In this document: in pieces, positions 7,990 to 13,858 of the stretch
Numbering within the stretch: the first letter of the stretch is position 1
Layout of the letters: every line of letters begins with the position of its first letter
Source of the DNA: Ruminococcus flavefaciens
GTDB lineage: Bacteria > Bacillota > Clostridia > Oscillospirales > Ruminococcaceae
NCBI RefSeq assembly: GCF_900116855.1
Contig: NZ_UETD01000007.1
Span: 165,617-229,616, forward strand
Reading direction: 5' to 3'
Length of the DNA stretch: 64,000 bases
The notes under the pieces: generated by a model
What the model saw: only the letters and a program-made list of their open reading frames with translations
Database searches by the model: none
What the model was told of the DNA's origin: nothing
Program-made: the position numbers and the translations under genes

Positions 7990-9249
7990 TTATCCTATTT
8001 TCTGCATTATAGACGGTTCTGCCTGCTCCGCAGAGTGTTTTTTCTGAGTGATGAACATATCCTGTAAGATGTTCGCCGCCTGTTCGTCTGCTTCCTGTAC
8101 AGCGTGGAGATACTTGTTTGTCGTGACTATGTCAGCATGACCGAGCCTTTGTTGTACTGTCTTGATGTTTGCACCGCCATATAACAGGAGTGTGGCGGAG
8201 CTGTGGCGCAGTGCGTGGAACTTCTTATGTTCCAGACCGTGACGTGCAAGGAATTTACTGAATTGTACTGTCGGAGTCTGTGGATTGATTATTTCGCCGT
8301 TTGCCTGTGTGAATACCCAGTCCGAGCCTTTCCAAGCTGTACCGAGTCTTTGAGCTTCGCGGCGCTTCTCTGCCTGTAAGAGTTTTACAAGCTCTATACA
8401 GTGGGGATTTAACGTGATTGTACGGACTTCATAATCTTTCGGCGGCTTTATGGCAATGGGCTGCCCTTTGAGCTTATATGCGGAACGTTCAACGGTCATT
8501 TTGCAGGTCTCATAATCAAAATCAGAGAACTTCAATGCACATAATTCACCGCAGCGGCAGCCGCTCATAATAGCAAGCTGTACAAGCACTTGAAACTGTA
8601 AAGGCTCATCTTGAAGACATTCAAGCATTCTTGCAGCTGCCTGCTTGCTGAATATCTCTATTTTGGGAGTTGTGACCTTTGGCAGCGTGAGGCGTTTACT
8701 GTCAGCAGGGTTCTGTGAGATCAGACCGAGTTTCACAGCCTGAGTGAGTACGCTCTGTAATACCGTCAATTTACGGCGTATAGTCGCAGGGGATAATTTC
8801 GGGTTATTTTCGTCGATTTCGCCGTTTTTCTTTCGCCTTACATCGCCTTGAAGCTGATTGACAAAAGCCTGAACGTGTGCAGGGCGAAGTTCTGTGAGCT
8901 TGATGTGACCGAGAGCAGGGATAATAACATCATTTAGGGTTCGCTCATACTCAAAGTGTATACGGGGAGAGAGTGAGCCTTTCTTTATTTCCAGATACTG
9001 AGGAATGAAGTCACGGAGTTTCATGTTTGCAGCTGTGCCGATCGTTCCATTTCGACATTCTTCCTCAAAGAGTGTGACCTGTCTTAACAATTCCTTTTCT
9101 ATCTGCTTTTTAGTCATATTCGGAGCAGGCTTATATGTTGTTTCATAAGGTTTGAGCTTGTTTCCCTGTCCGTCATAGCCTCGTGATACTCGTATGCGGT
9201 AACTTATGATATTACCGTTTTTGTCTTTGCGCTCTGATACGTTAGCCAT
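7990..9249 (-). CDS. int: Tyrosine site-specific integrase
   Basis: 419 residues. Integrates and excises the element at tRNA-Thr. N-terminal arm-binding region (ERKDKNGNIISYRIRVSRGY), SAM-like core-binding domain about 70-190, catalytic domain with Arg in MSGCRCGELCALKF (about 229), HALRHSSATLLL (H-x-x-R, about 345) and the Tyr nucleophile in LGHADIVTTNKYLH (about 379). Phage/Tn916-type family of usual length. The start MANVSERK has GGAGGTG 6 bases upstream; longer in-frame starts lack one. It overlaps the repressor gene stop by 8 bases, so both are made from the repressor promoter. Confidence 0.93.
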   Translation of the reverse strand: MANVSERKDKNGNIISYRIRVSRGYDGQGNKLKPYETTYKPAPNMTKKQIEKELLRQVTLFEEECRNGTIGTAANMKLRDFIPQYLEIKKGSLSPRIHFEYERTLNDVIIPALGHIKLTELRPAHVQAFVNQLQGDVRRKKNGEIDENNPKLSPATIRRKLTVLQSVLTQAVKLGLISQNPADSKRLTLPKVTTPKIEIFSKQAAARMLECLQDEPLQFQVLVQLAIMSGCRCGELCALKFSDFDYETCKMTVERSAYKLKGQPIAIKPPKDYEVRTITLNPHCIELVKLLQAEKRREAQRLGTAWKGSDWVFTQANGEIINPQTPTVQFSKFLARHGLEHKKFHALRHSSATLLLYGGANIKTVQQRLGHADIVTTNKYLHAVQEADEQAANILQDMFITQKKHSAEQAEPSIMQKIG

Positions 9250-9934
9250 TATCTGCACCTCCATGAAGATTGAAATCATCGGGAACAAATTCAAAATTCC
9301 CTTTATCATATTCACTTAGAACTTGTTGATACTGTTCATCTGTCAATTTACCTTTTCGATATAAACTCAGCGCTAATTCATATGCTATTCTGAAATCTCT
9401 TTCTTCACAGCCTTTGTATTCTTCAATAATTGAGTCAACTAATTTAACAAAGTATTTATTAAGTGCTGTTTCGATTATTTCCTTTGTAGTAACGTAATAA
9501 GGTGGCTCTTTATTCTGATTATTCAGATCGACTTTAGTTGAAAGTTCGTTCAAATAGTAAAGGATCATTATAAAATTATCATTTATAAGAATACTATTCA
9601 ATAAGTCTTCTGTCCAAGTTGCTTTGTTTTCTTCCTTTAATCTTGCAATAGTTTTTACAGCCTCATCGGACAATCCCGTTACATCAACAGCAACCCGGAA
9701 TTTTTCATCTTTATTGTAGCTTTTTGTACGTCCAAGCAGAAAATCGGTTGGAACATCGAGAAATTCGGATATCATTATTATTTGCTCTGTATTTGGTGTT
9801 CTCTCTCCGCTACAAAAGTACGAAATCACATTCGGTTTAACTTTCAGATAATCAGCCAGCTCCTTTTGAGAGACTTTTCTATCTGCTAAAGCTGCATTTA
9901 TACGAGTGCCTATAAGTTTTTTGTTATTCTTCAT
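9242..9934 (-). CDS. XRE/Cro-type repressor of the element
   Basis: 230 residues. The N-terminal HTH (VSQKELADYLKVKPNVISYF, about 21-40, continuing to about 70) is of the XRE class, followed by a helical C-terminal domain without a LexA-like peptidase motif, so SOS self-cleavage is not expected. It heads the leftward repressor-integrase unit and faces the rightward genes across an operator region full of ATAACATA palindromes, where it very probably binds and also controls itself. AT-rich relative to the host flanks. Confidence 0.85.
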   Translation of the reverse strand: MKNNKKLIGTRINAALADRKVSQKELADYLKVKPNVISYFCSGERTPNTEQIIMISEFLDVPTDFLLGRTKSYNKDEKFRVAVDVTGLSDEAVKTIARLKEENKATWTEDLLNSILINDNFIMILYYLNELSTKVDLNNQNKEPPYYVTTKEIIETALNKYFVKLVDSIIEEYKGCEERDFRIAYELALSLYRKGKLTDEQYQQVLSEYDKGNFEFVPDDFNLHGGADNG

Positions 9935-9954
9935 TTAGTATCATCTCCAATAAT

Positions 9955-9968
9955 TAACATATTTGTTA
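9955..9968. promoter_or_regulatory. Operator-like half palindrome
   Basis: TAACATATTTGTTA, an inverted repeat of AACA/TGTT in the repressor leader. Similar TAACATAA and GTTATGTT elements lie at about 9982-9993 and 10041-10052. Confidence 0.45.
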
Positions 9969-9996
9969 TGTTATTTCAACTACATAACATAAACTC

Positions 9997-10025
9997 TTGA
10001 TTTTTACCCAAAGCTGTGTTATTAT
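9997..10025 (+). promoter_or_regulatory. Rightward promoter of the element
   Basis: TTGATT (9997-10002), 17-base spacer, TATTAT (10020-10025), reading toward the Cro-like gene. It sits between two operator-like repeats. Confidence 0.5.
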
Positions 10026-10058
10026 GCAAATAGTGGTTGTGGTGTTATGTTGTGTAAT

Positions 10059-10088
10059 AATCATAACATATATGTTATGATTTGTCAA
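10059..10088 (-). promoter_or_regulatory. Leftward promoter with overlapping palindromic operator
   Basis: Minus-strand TTGACA (10083-10088), 17-base spacer and TATGAT (10060-10065). A perfect 24-bp palindrome centred between 10070 and 10071 (core TCATAACATATATGTTATGA) covers the spacer and the -10, so bound repressor would shut off its own promoter. Confidence 0.75.
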
Positions 10089-10123
10089 CTACCACCACAA
10101 AATATTTTTAAGGAGGTGTAACA

Positions 10124-10309
10124 ATGCCGAAAGCTAATACCGAGATAAGGGCAATGCTCAAAGAAAAGCAGATACCTGTTTATGCTGTTGCTGCCGTTAT
10201 GGGTGTGCATGAAAACACAGTATTTCGCAGATTACGTTTTGAGCTTCCAGACGATGAAAAAGCGACTTTTCGCCGTATCATCAACGAGCTTGCAAGTCAG
10301 GCAAAATAA
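10124..10309 (+). CDS. Small Cro-like HTH protein
   Basis: 61 residues; first rightward gene of the element, with AAGGAGGTG before the ATG. VYAVAAVMGVHENTVFRRLR reads as a helix-turn-helix. By position it corresponds to Cro/early antirepressor genes of phages. A hairpin terminator follows directly. Confidence 0.7.
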   Translation: MPKANTEIRAMLKEKQIPVYAVAAVMGVHENTVFRRLRFELPDDEKATFRRIINELASQAK

Positions 10310-10310
10310 A

Positions 10311-10342
10311 AAACCTCTAACAGCTGTAACTGTCAGAGGTTA
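10311..10342 (+). terminator. Hairpin after the Cro-like gene
   Basis: AACCTCT-ACAG pairs with CTGT-AGAGGTT (one bulge each side) and is followed by a weak AAAGC tail. The T-run is poor on plus and better on minus; partial terminator. Confidence 0.45.
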
Positions 10343-10432
10343 AAGCAAATACCCTATTCACCACAAACAAAATATCTGCCTGCTCCTATTATATCACTTT
10401 TATGGAGTAGGTGCAACAGAAAGTGAGGAAAA

Positions 10433-10669
10433 ATGAAACCTACAAACGATTATAGACCGCTTATGCTGCCTATTAATGCAACAGCGGAGCGTTCGGGACT
10501 ATCTGCATATATTATCCGCAAATGGTCGTTAGACGGCACTATAAAAGCAATAAGAGCAGGTAATAAAATCTATGTAAACAATGATAGTCTTGATGAATAC
10601 CTCAATTGTACATCACTATACACCGATACGGAGCAGGCTGTAAAACCTATATCCGCAAAACTCACATAA
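10433..10669 (+). CDS. Excisionase-like HTH protein
   Basis: 78 residues. ATAERSGLSAYIIRKWSLDG followed by TIKAIRAGNKIYVNNDSLDEYL is the MerR-like excisionase/HTH_17 pattern. Such proteins act as directionality factors with tyrosine integrases or as early regulators. GTGAGGAAAA precedes the ATG. Confidence 0.75.
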   Translation: MKPTNDYRPLMLPINATAERSGLSAYIIRKWSLDGTIKAIRAGNKIYVNNDSLDEYLNCTSLYTDTEQAVKPISAKLT

Positions 10670-10681
10670 GGGGGCGTTATC

Positions 10682-10975
10682 GTGTTTAATATCGTTGATT
10701 TTCTTCCGGTAGGTGAAGAAAACGCTATTACTATGACAGAGCTTGCAATTATACTCAATTGCAGTAAGCGAGAAGCCAGAGCGCTTATTTATGAAGCACG
10801 GTGTAAAGGTGCTGTTATATGTTCAAGTCCAGACAGCGCAAAAGGCGGTTACTTTCTTCCGAAGAATAATGATGAAGTAAGGCGCTTTATTATGTTCGCT
10901 GAACATCGTATAAACTCCACTAAGGAAGCTACAAGGAGCGCAAAGAAATTCTTGAAAAAAGGCGGTTTTTCATAA
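10682..10975 (+). CDS. Winged-helix-like phage protein
   Basis: 97 residues with GTG start after AAGGGGG. ITMTELAIILNCSKREARAL and a short beta-wing like GGYFLPKNNDEV suggest a DNA-binding winged helix, frequent upstream of replisome-organizer genes in Firmicute prophages. Its stop overlaps the next ATG (TAATG), so translation is coupled. Confidence 0.65.
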   Translation: MFNIVDFLPVGEENAITMTELAIILNCSKREARALIYEARCKGAVICSSPDSAKGGYFLPKNNDEVRRFIMFAEHRINSTKEATRSAKKFLKKGGFS

Positions 10976-11325
10976 TGGCACGTTCTGAGAAAAAGAGCTT
11001 TGTCTTATATTATGACCTTGAACAGCACGTCCAACTGCTCAGTGATGAGCAGTTAGGGCGGCTGCTTCGAGCTGTATTTGCTTATGAGATACGGGGAGAA
11101 ATACCGAATTTTAATGATGATTTATTGTCATTATGCTTCTCTTTTATCAAGGTTCAACTTGATATTGATAAAGAAAAGTATAGGGAGCGCTGCGAAAAAA
11201 ACACTGAAAACGGAAAAAAAGGCGGTAGACCACCCAAAATTCAGAATTCAGATGAAACGGAAACAGAAGATAATAACAGTTATAATCATATCCCTATACC
11301 TGCATACGGAAAAGACTTTAAATAA
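10975..11325 (+). CDS. DUF6291-type protein, probably shortened by a stop codon
   Basis: 116 residues. The N-terminal region (KSFVLYYDLEQHVQLLSDEQ, LLRAVFAYEIRGEIP) and the basic NGKKGGRPPK tail match DUF6291 proteins, found beside phage replication genes. After the TAA the same frame continues PNGLLITEWLF then KPKKPDTDIDTDT, the sort of tail full-length relatives carry. So the stop at 11323 may be a recent nonsense mutation or the true end of a shortened form. Coupled to the upstream gene. Confidence 0.6.
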   Translation: MARSEKKSFVLYYDLEQHVQLLSDEQLGRLLRAVFAYEIRGEIPNFNDDLLSLCFSFIKVQLDIDKEKYRERCEKNTENGKKGGRPPKIQNSDETETEDNNSYNHIPIPAYGKDFK

Positions 11326-11375
11326 CCAAACGGTTTATTAATAACCGAATGGTTATTTTTAAAACCCAAAAAACC

Positions 11376-11465
11376 CGATACTGATATTGATACTGATACG
11401 ATACTGTTATTGATATGATATTGAAACGACAGTGTTATTGATACTGAAACGAAAGTGATATTGGA
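11376..11465 (+). repeat. Imperfect GATACT/GATATT microsatellite
   Basis: A run of 6-base units (GATACT, GATATT, GATACG, GAAACG) follows the DUF6291-type ORF. In the upstream frame it would encode an Asp-Thr repeat, interrupted by a frame change. Slippage is a likely source of variation. Confidence 0.6.
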
Positions 11466-11509
11466 ACGGGGGTATAGGGGGAGAACCATTTTAGAAAGGA
11501 GTGATAGCA

Positions 11510-11695
11510 GTGTATACGATACACAAAAATCGTTATGGGCGTATTGTTATGAGGTATTACCCCGATGAATGGAAAGGAAAAGTTGAGGTAATAGAACGAT
11601 ACGACAGCAGCACTAAAGCAGCTCAGAGAGCAGACCAGATAAGGCATGAGCTGATAAAGGCAAAGAAGGTTGTACGAAACAGGGGGAGAACATGA
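11510..11695 (+). CDS. Small basic protein of the element
   Basis: 61 residues starting at a GTG with AGGAG 8 bases before it (the in-frame GTG at 11501 overlaps the ribosome site). Sequence: two beta-like segments (RYGRIVMRYYPDEW, KVEVIERYDS) then a basic helix ending KAKKVVRNRGR. Not recognised. Its stop overlaps the next ATG (ATGA). Confidence 0.55.
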   Translation: MYTIHKNRYGRIVMRYYPDEWKGKVEVIERYDSSTKAAQRADQIRHELIKAKKVVRNRGRT

Positions 11696-12054
11696 AGATT
11701 TCAGACGATGAATTAATAATAGCTTTACTTGCAGGCGGTTCTGTAAGGAAAGCTGCGAAAGTCCTTTGTATATCTCCGCAGGCTATAACCAAAAGGCTTA
11801 AGGGCGATTTAGGGAAGCGCTATGAAGAAGAACGGCTGCGACTGTTCGGAAATATCAGTGATGAACTAAATGCTGCCTCTGAACTTGCAGTGAGTACATT
11901 GTCGGATACAATATCGAATACAGAGCTGCCTGCGACTATCAGAGTACAAGCTGCGGACAGCATTCTGCGGCACACTCTGCGTTACTATGAGGCGGCAAAC
12001 TTTGAGAAACGTCTCCGAGCTTTGGAAGAAGGTGGACAACGTGAAGAACTATAA
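11692..12054 (+). CDS. HTH protein resembling terminase small subunits
   Basis: 120 residues. The N-terminal HTH (DELIIALLAGGSVRKAAKVL then CISPQAITKRLK) followed by a helical oligomer region (ISDELNAASELAVSTLSDTI, TIRVQAADSILRHTLRYYEA) is the layout of small terminase-like and packaging-associated HTH proteins of Firmicute phages. In satellites a private TerS redirects packaging; that role is inferred and no large terminase is present. Coupled upstream by ATGA; its 3' end overlaps the next gene by 14 bases. Confidence 0.6.
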   Translation: MKISDDELIIALLAGGSVRKAAKVLCISPQAITKRLKGDLGKRYEEERLRLFGNISDELNAASELAVSTLSDTISNTELPATIRVQAADSILRHTLRYYEAANFEKRLRALEEGGQREEL

Positions 12055-12364
12055 TAAAAGGCTCAAAGCTTTGGAAGATACAAAGCGTATCGAGAAGGAT
12101 AATGCAGCGTTCACTGAACGAGTGAAAAAAGTGGAGCGGCTTGTTGAAGCTATGACAGAGGAATATAATTCGGAGCAGGCACAACGGGAACGAGCTGCGG
12201 AGTATGCAGAAATACAAAGAATAGGAGAGTTAAGAAAGCAGGCTTTTCTCAATGGTGAGAGTATGGATAAATACCCATTACCATTTGAAAAAACAGAATT
12301 TGAGCTTCCAGAGGAATTGAAAAGGTTCATTCCTTCAACGGGAGCTTATAAGGAAAAGGAGTAA
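12041..12364 (+). CDS. Coiled-coil protein of the element
   Basis: 107 residues starting at GTG 12041 with GAAGGTGG before it inside the preceding gene. About the first 70 residues form a charged coiled coil (RLKALEDTKRIEKDNAAFTE, KKVERLVEAMTEEYNSEQAQ). The end is ELPEELKRFIPSTGAY. A longer ORF from 11987 exists but would overlap 68 bases without a ribosome site. Function unknown. Confidence 0.55.
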   Translation: MKNYNKRLKALEDTKRIEKDNAAFTERVKKVERLVEAMTEEYNSEQAQRERAAEYAEIQRIGELRKQAFLNGESMDKYPLPFEKTEFELPEELKRFIPSTGAYKEKE

Positions 12365-12370
12365 TTAATC

Positions 12371-13006
12371 ATGGAAAGCACATACACAGATATTATTAAC
12401 TTTAATTTTTCGAGTATCCCTTTCAAGAAGGCAGTAAATGCGGTTAATGAATGCCGTGCTGTATGGGGCGAAATTGATACAAGAGTGAGAGCGCTGCCAG
12501 AGGTCGAACCAGTGAGGGACGGAACGGCAGCGGTAGAAAGACGAAAGAAAGAGATTGAAGAATTTGACCTTGAACGCAAGGCTGCTTCTGAGGCTGCCAT
12601 TGATAAGGTCAAGGCAGCAGCGGCAGAGTTTGGAACTGCATTTGATAATGTTATCCTTCCGCATGGTGAGGATTTTGAGGCAGAGGATAGCAAGGGAGAT
12701 TATGCACTACTCACAAACAGGCTTATAGTATCGCCTCAGGAGCTTGCAATCATCTATGAGAAACACCGTAACAGTGCAGCTTTTCGCCGACTTATAAGCA
12801 GATATGCAAGTATAGAGAACTGGGAAGGGTTCGCAGGGATTGACTCAGGTAATACTATAACAGAGTTTTCCATAAGGTTCTTTGAGGACTGTGTTCATGG
12901 CTGTGAAAATCCTTTCGGATACACTGCGGCTGCGATAACGGCAGAGGGGGAGCTTGTACGCCGTCTGAATGCTTACGGCATTACGGATAACTTCACTGAG
13001 ATATGA
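12371..13006 (+). CDS. Uncharacterized helical protein of the element
   Basis: 211 residues, coiled-coil middle (VERRKKEIEEFDLERKAASE) and a helical C-terminal part including LTNRLIVSPQELAIIYEKHR. Similar proteins occur in Firmicute prophages without known role. It follows the previous gene by 6 bases and overlaps the next by ATGA. Confidence 0.6.
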   Translation: MESTYTDIINFNFSSIPFKKAVNAVNECRAVWGEIDTRVRALPEVEPVRDGTAAVERRKKEIEEFDLERKAASEAAIDKVKAAAAEFGTAFDNVILPHGEDFEAEDSKGDYALLTNRLIVSPQELAIIYEKHRNSAAFRRLISRYASIENWEGFAGIDSGNTITEFSIRFFEDCVHGCENPFGYTAAAITAEGELVRRLNAYGITDNFTEI

Positions 13007-13134
13007 AAGATGTACCGTATATTGTTTATGAGGGTGAACTTGCAAGGGCAGAGCGGCATATAAAAAGACTGCACTTTGAGCTGTGTCTGTCTCTGATACT
13101 GGCTGTATTCATCTTTGTAATTGACCGATTATAA
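13003..13134 (+). CDS. 43-residue membrane peptide
   Basis: ATGA overlap with the preceding stop. Begins MKDVPYIVYEGELARAER, followed by a charged helix and one predicted transmembrane segment (LCLSLILAVFIFVI) ending DRL. Last gene of the element, directly before a terminator. Single-span peptides at this position could act on the membrane (holin-like or toxin-like), but nothing proves it. Confidence 0.55.
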   Translation: MKDVPYIVYEGELARAERHIKRLHFELCLSLILAVFIFVIDRL

Positions 13135-13136
13135 AC

Positions 13137-13168
13137 AAGAGGCAGGGCTGCGGCTCTGCCTCTTTATT
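13137..13168 (+). terminator. Terminator of the element's rightward operon
   Basis: AGAGGCAG/CTGCCTCT stem followed by TTTATTCT. The 250 bases from here to attR hold only the arm-type repeats and AT-rich sequence. Confidence 0.75.
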
Positions 13169-13294
13169 CTGGATACATAGCGGAACGATAACGGCGTTCT
13201 GAGGACATAGGTAGTATAACTATACCCCTACGGATAAAGGCGGCAAAAGCGGCTTTATAATACACGAAAACGACAGCCGAAAAAATAAAAAATC

Positions 13295-13325
13295 GAGGGC
13301 ACTACGAGGGCACTAAGGGCACTAC
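13295..13325 (+). repeat. Right arm-type integrase repeats
   Basis: Three direct copies of (G)AGGGCACTA(C) in a row, matching the two at 7921-7941 in sequence and in orientation. Confidence 0.55.
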
Positions 13326-13421
13326 AAACAAAATTAAGCTTGAATAAGTAACAATAAGTTTTTGCCTATATTTCGATAAATACAATAAGCGTGAAAAAGT
13401 CTGAAAAAGCCAAAAGTGCCT

Positions 13422-13466
13422 TTGGTAAGGCGTAGGTCGTCGGTTCAAGTCCGATCATCAGCTCCA
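13422..13466 (+). repeat. attR: 45-bp copy of the tRNA-Thr 3' end
   Basis: Identical to 7808-7852. It lacks the 5' half of the tRNA, so it is not a functional tRNA gene. Confidence 0.92.
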
Positions 13467-13467
13467 G

Positions 13468-13503
13468 TTCGCGTTTCACTTTTAGTGGAACGCGAATTTT
13501 TTT
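13468..13503 (+). terminator. Original tRNA-Thr terminator
   Basis: TTCGCGTTTCACT pairs with AGTGGAACGCGAA, followed by seven T. It starts two bases after attR, where the native tRNA would have ended. Confidence 0.85.
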
Positions 13504-13527
13504 CGCATATGGAGCCCCCGCTGGCAT

Positions 13528-13565
13528 ATTCGCGTCTCAGTATAGCTGGGGCGCGAATTTTTTTT
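13528..13565 (+). terminator. Second tandem terminator
   Basis: ATTCGCGTCTCAG pairs with CTGGGGCGCGAAT, followed by eight T. A near-duplicate of the preceding terminator. Confidence 0.8.
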
Positions 13566-13758
13566 GCGCAAGAAACGGTATCAAAAATATTACAGTCCGC
13601 GTTCCGCTTTTTTGAGTATATACATCGCGTAACAATATCATGACTTTCAGACAGGCGAAACATAAAAATAACTACTATGGGTTCCGTTGCTCCTATTCTC
13701 ACACTAAAAACTTGGCAAAAATATCCTTAAAAAATCCACTTACAAGTCGTATTTTGAG

Positions 13759-13787
13759 TTGTTTTTTACAATAGAAGGGCTTATAAT
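13759..13787 (+). promoter_or_regulatory. Probable promoter of the GH97 gene
   Basis: TTGTTT (13759-13764), 17-base spacer, TATAAT (13782-13787), leaving a leader of about 65 bases. Confidence 0.55.
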
Positions 13788-13858
13788 TGAAGTATATGGG
13801 ATAATGAATAAACCGAAGACTCCTCTCATGCTTCGGAACAGAAAGAAGGTAGCATACT

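Larger units (their letters stand above)
7853..13466. mobile_element. 5.6-kb satellite-like integrative element at tRNA-Thr
   Basis: Bounded by 45-bp direct repeats (tRNA-Thr 3' end). Gene order: integrase and repressor leftward, then rightward a Cro-like protein, an excisionase-like protein, winged-HTH, DUF6291-type protein, small proteins, a terminase-small-subunit-like HTH, coiled-coil proteins and a 43-aa membrane peptide. No capsid, tail, lysis, relaxase or conjugation genes are visible. The layout (int next to att, divergent control, small replication/packaging-type genes) is that of phage-inducible islands or similar satellites; that identity is inferred. The boundaries are seen directly. 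Confidence 0.85.

Noticed and set aside
13416..13643. Frame starting in attR and repeating the tRNA-derived residues seen near 7808
   Set aside because: The similarity is only the 45-bp att repeat translated; it then crosses two terminators.
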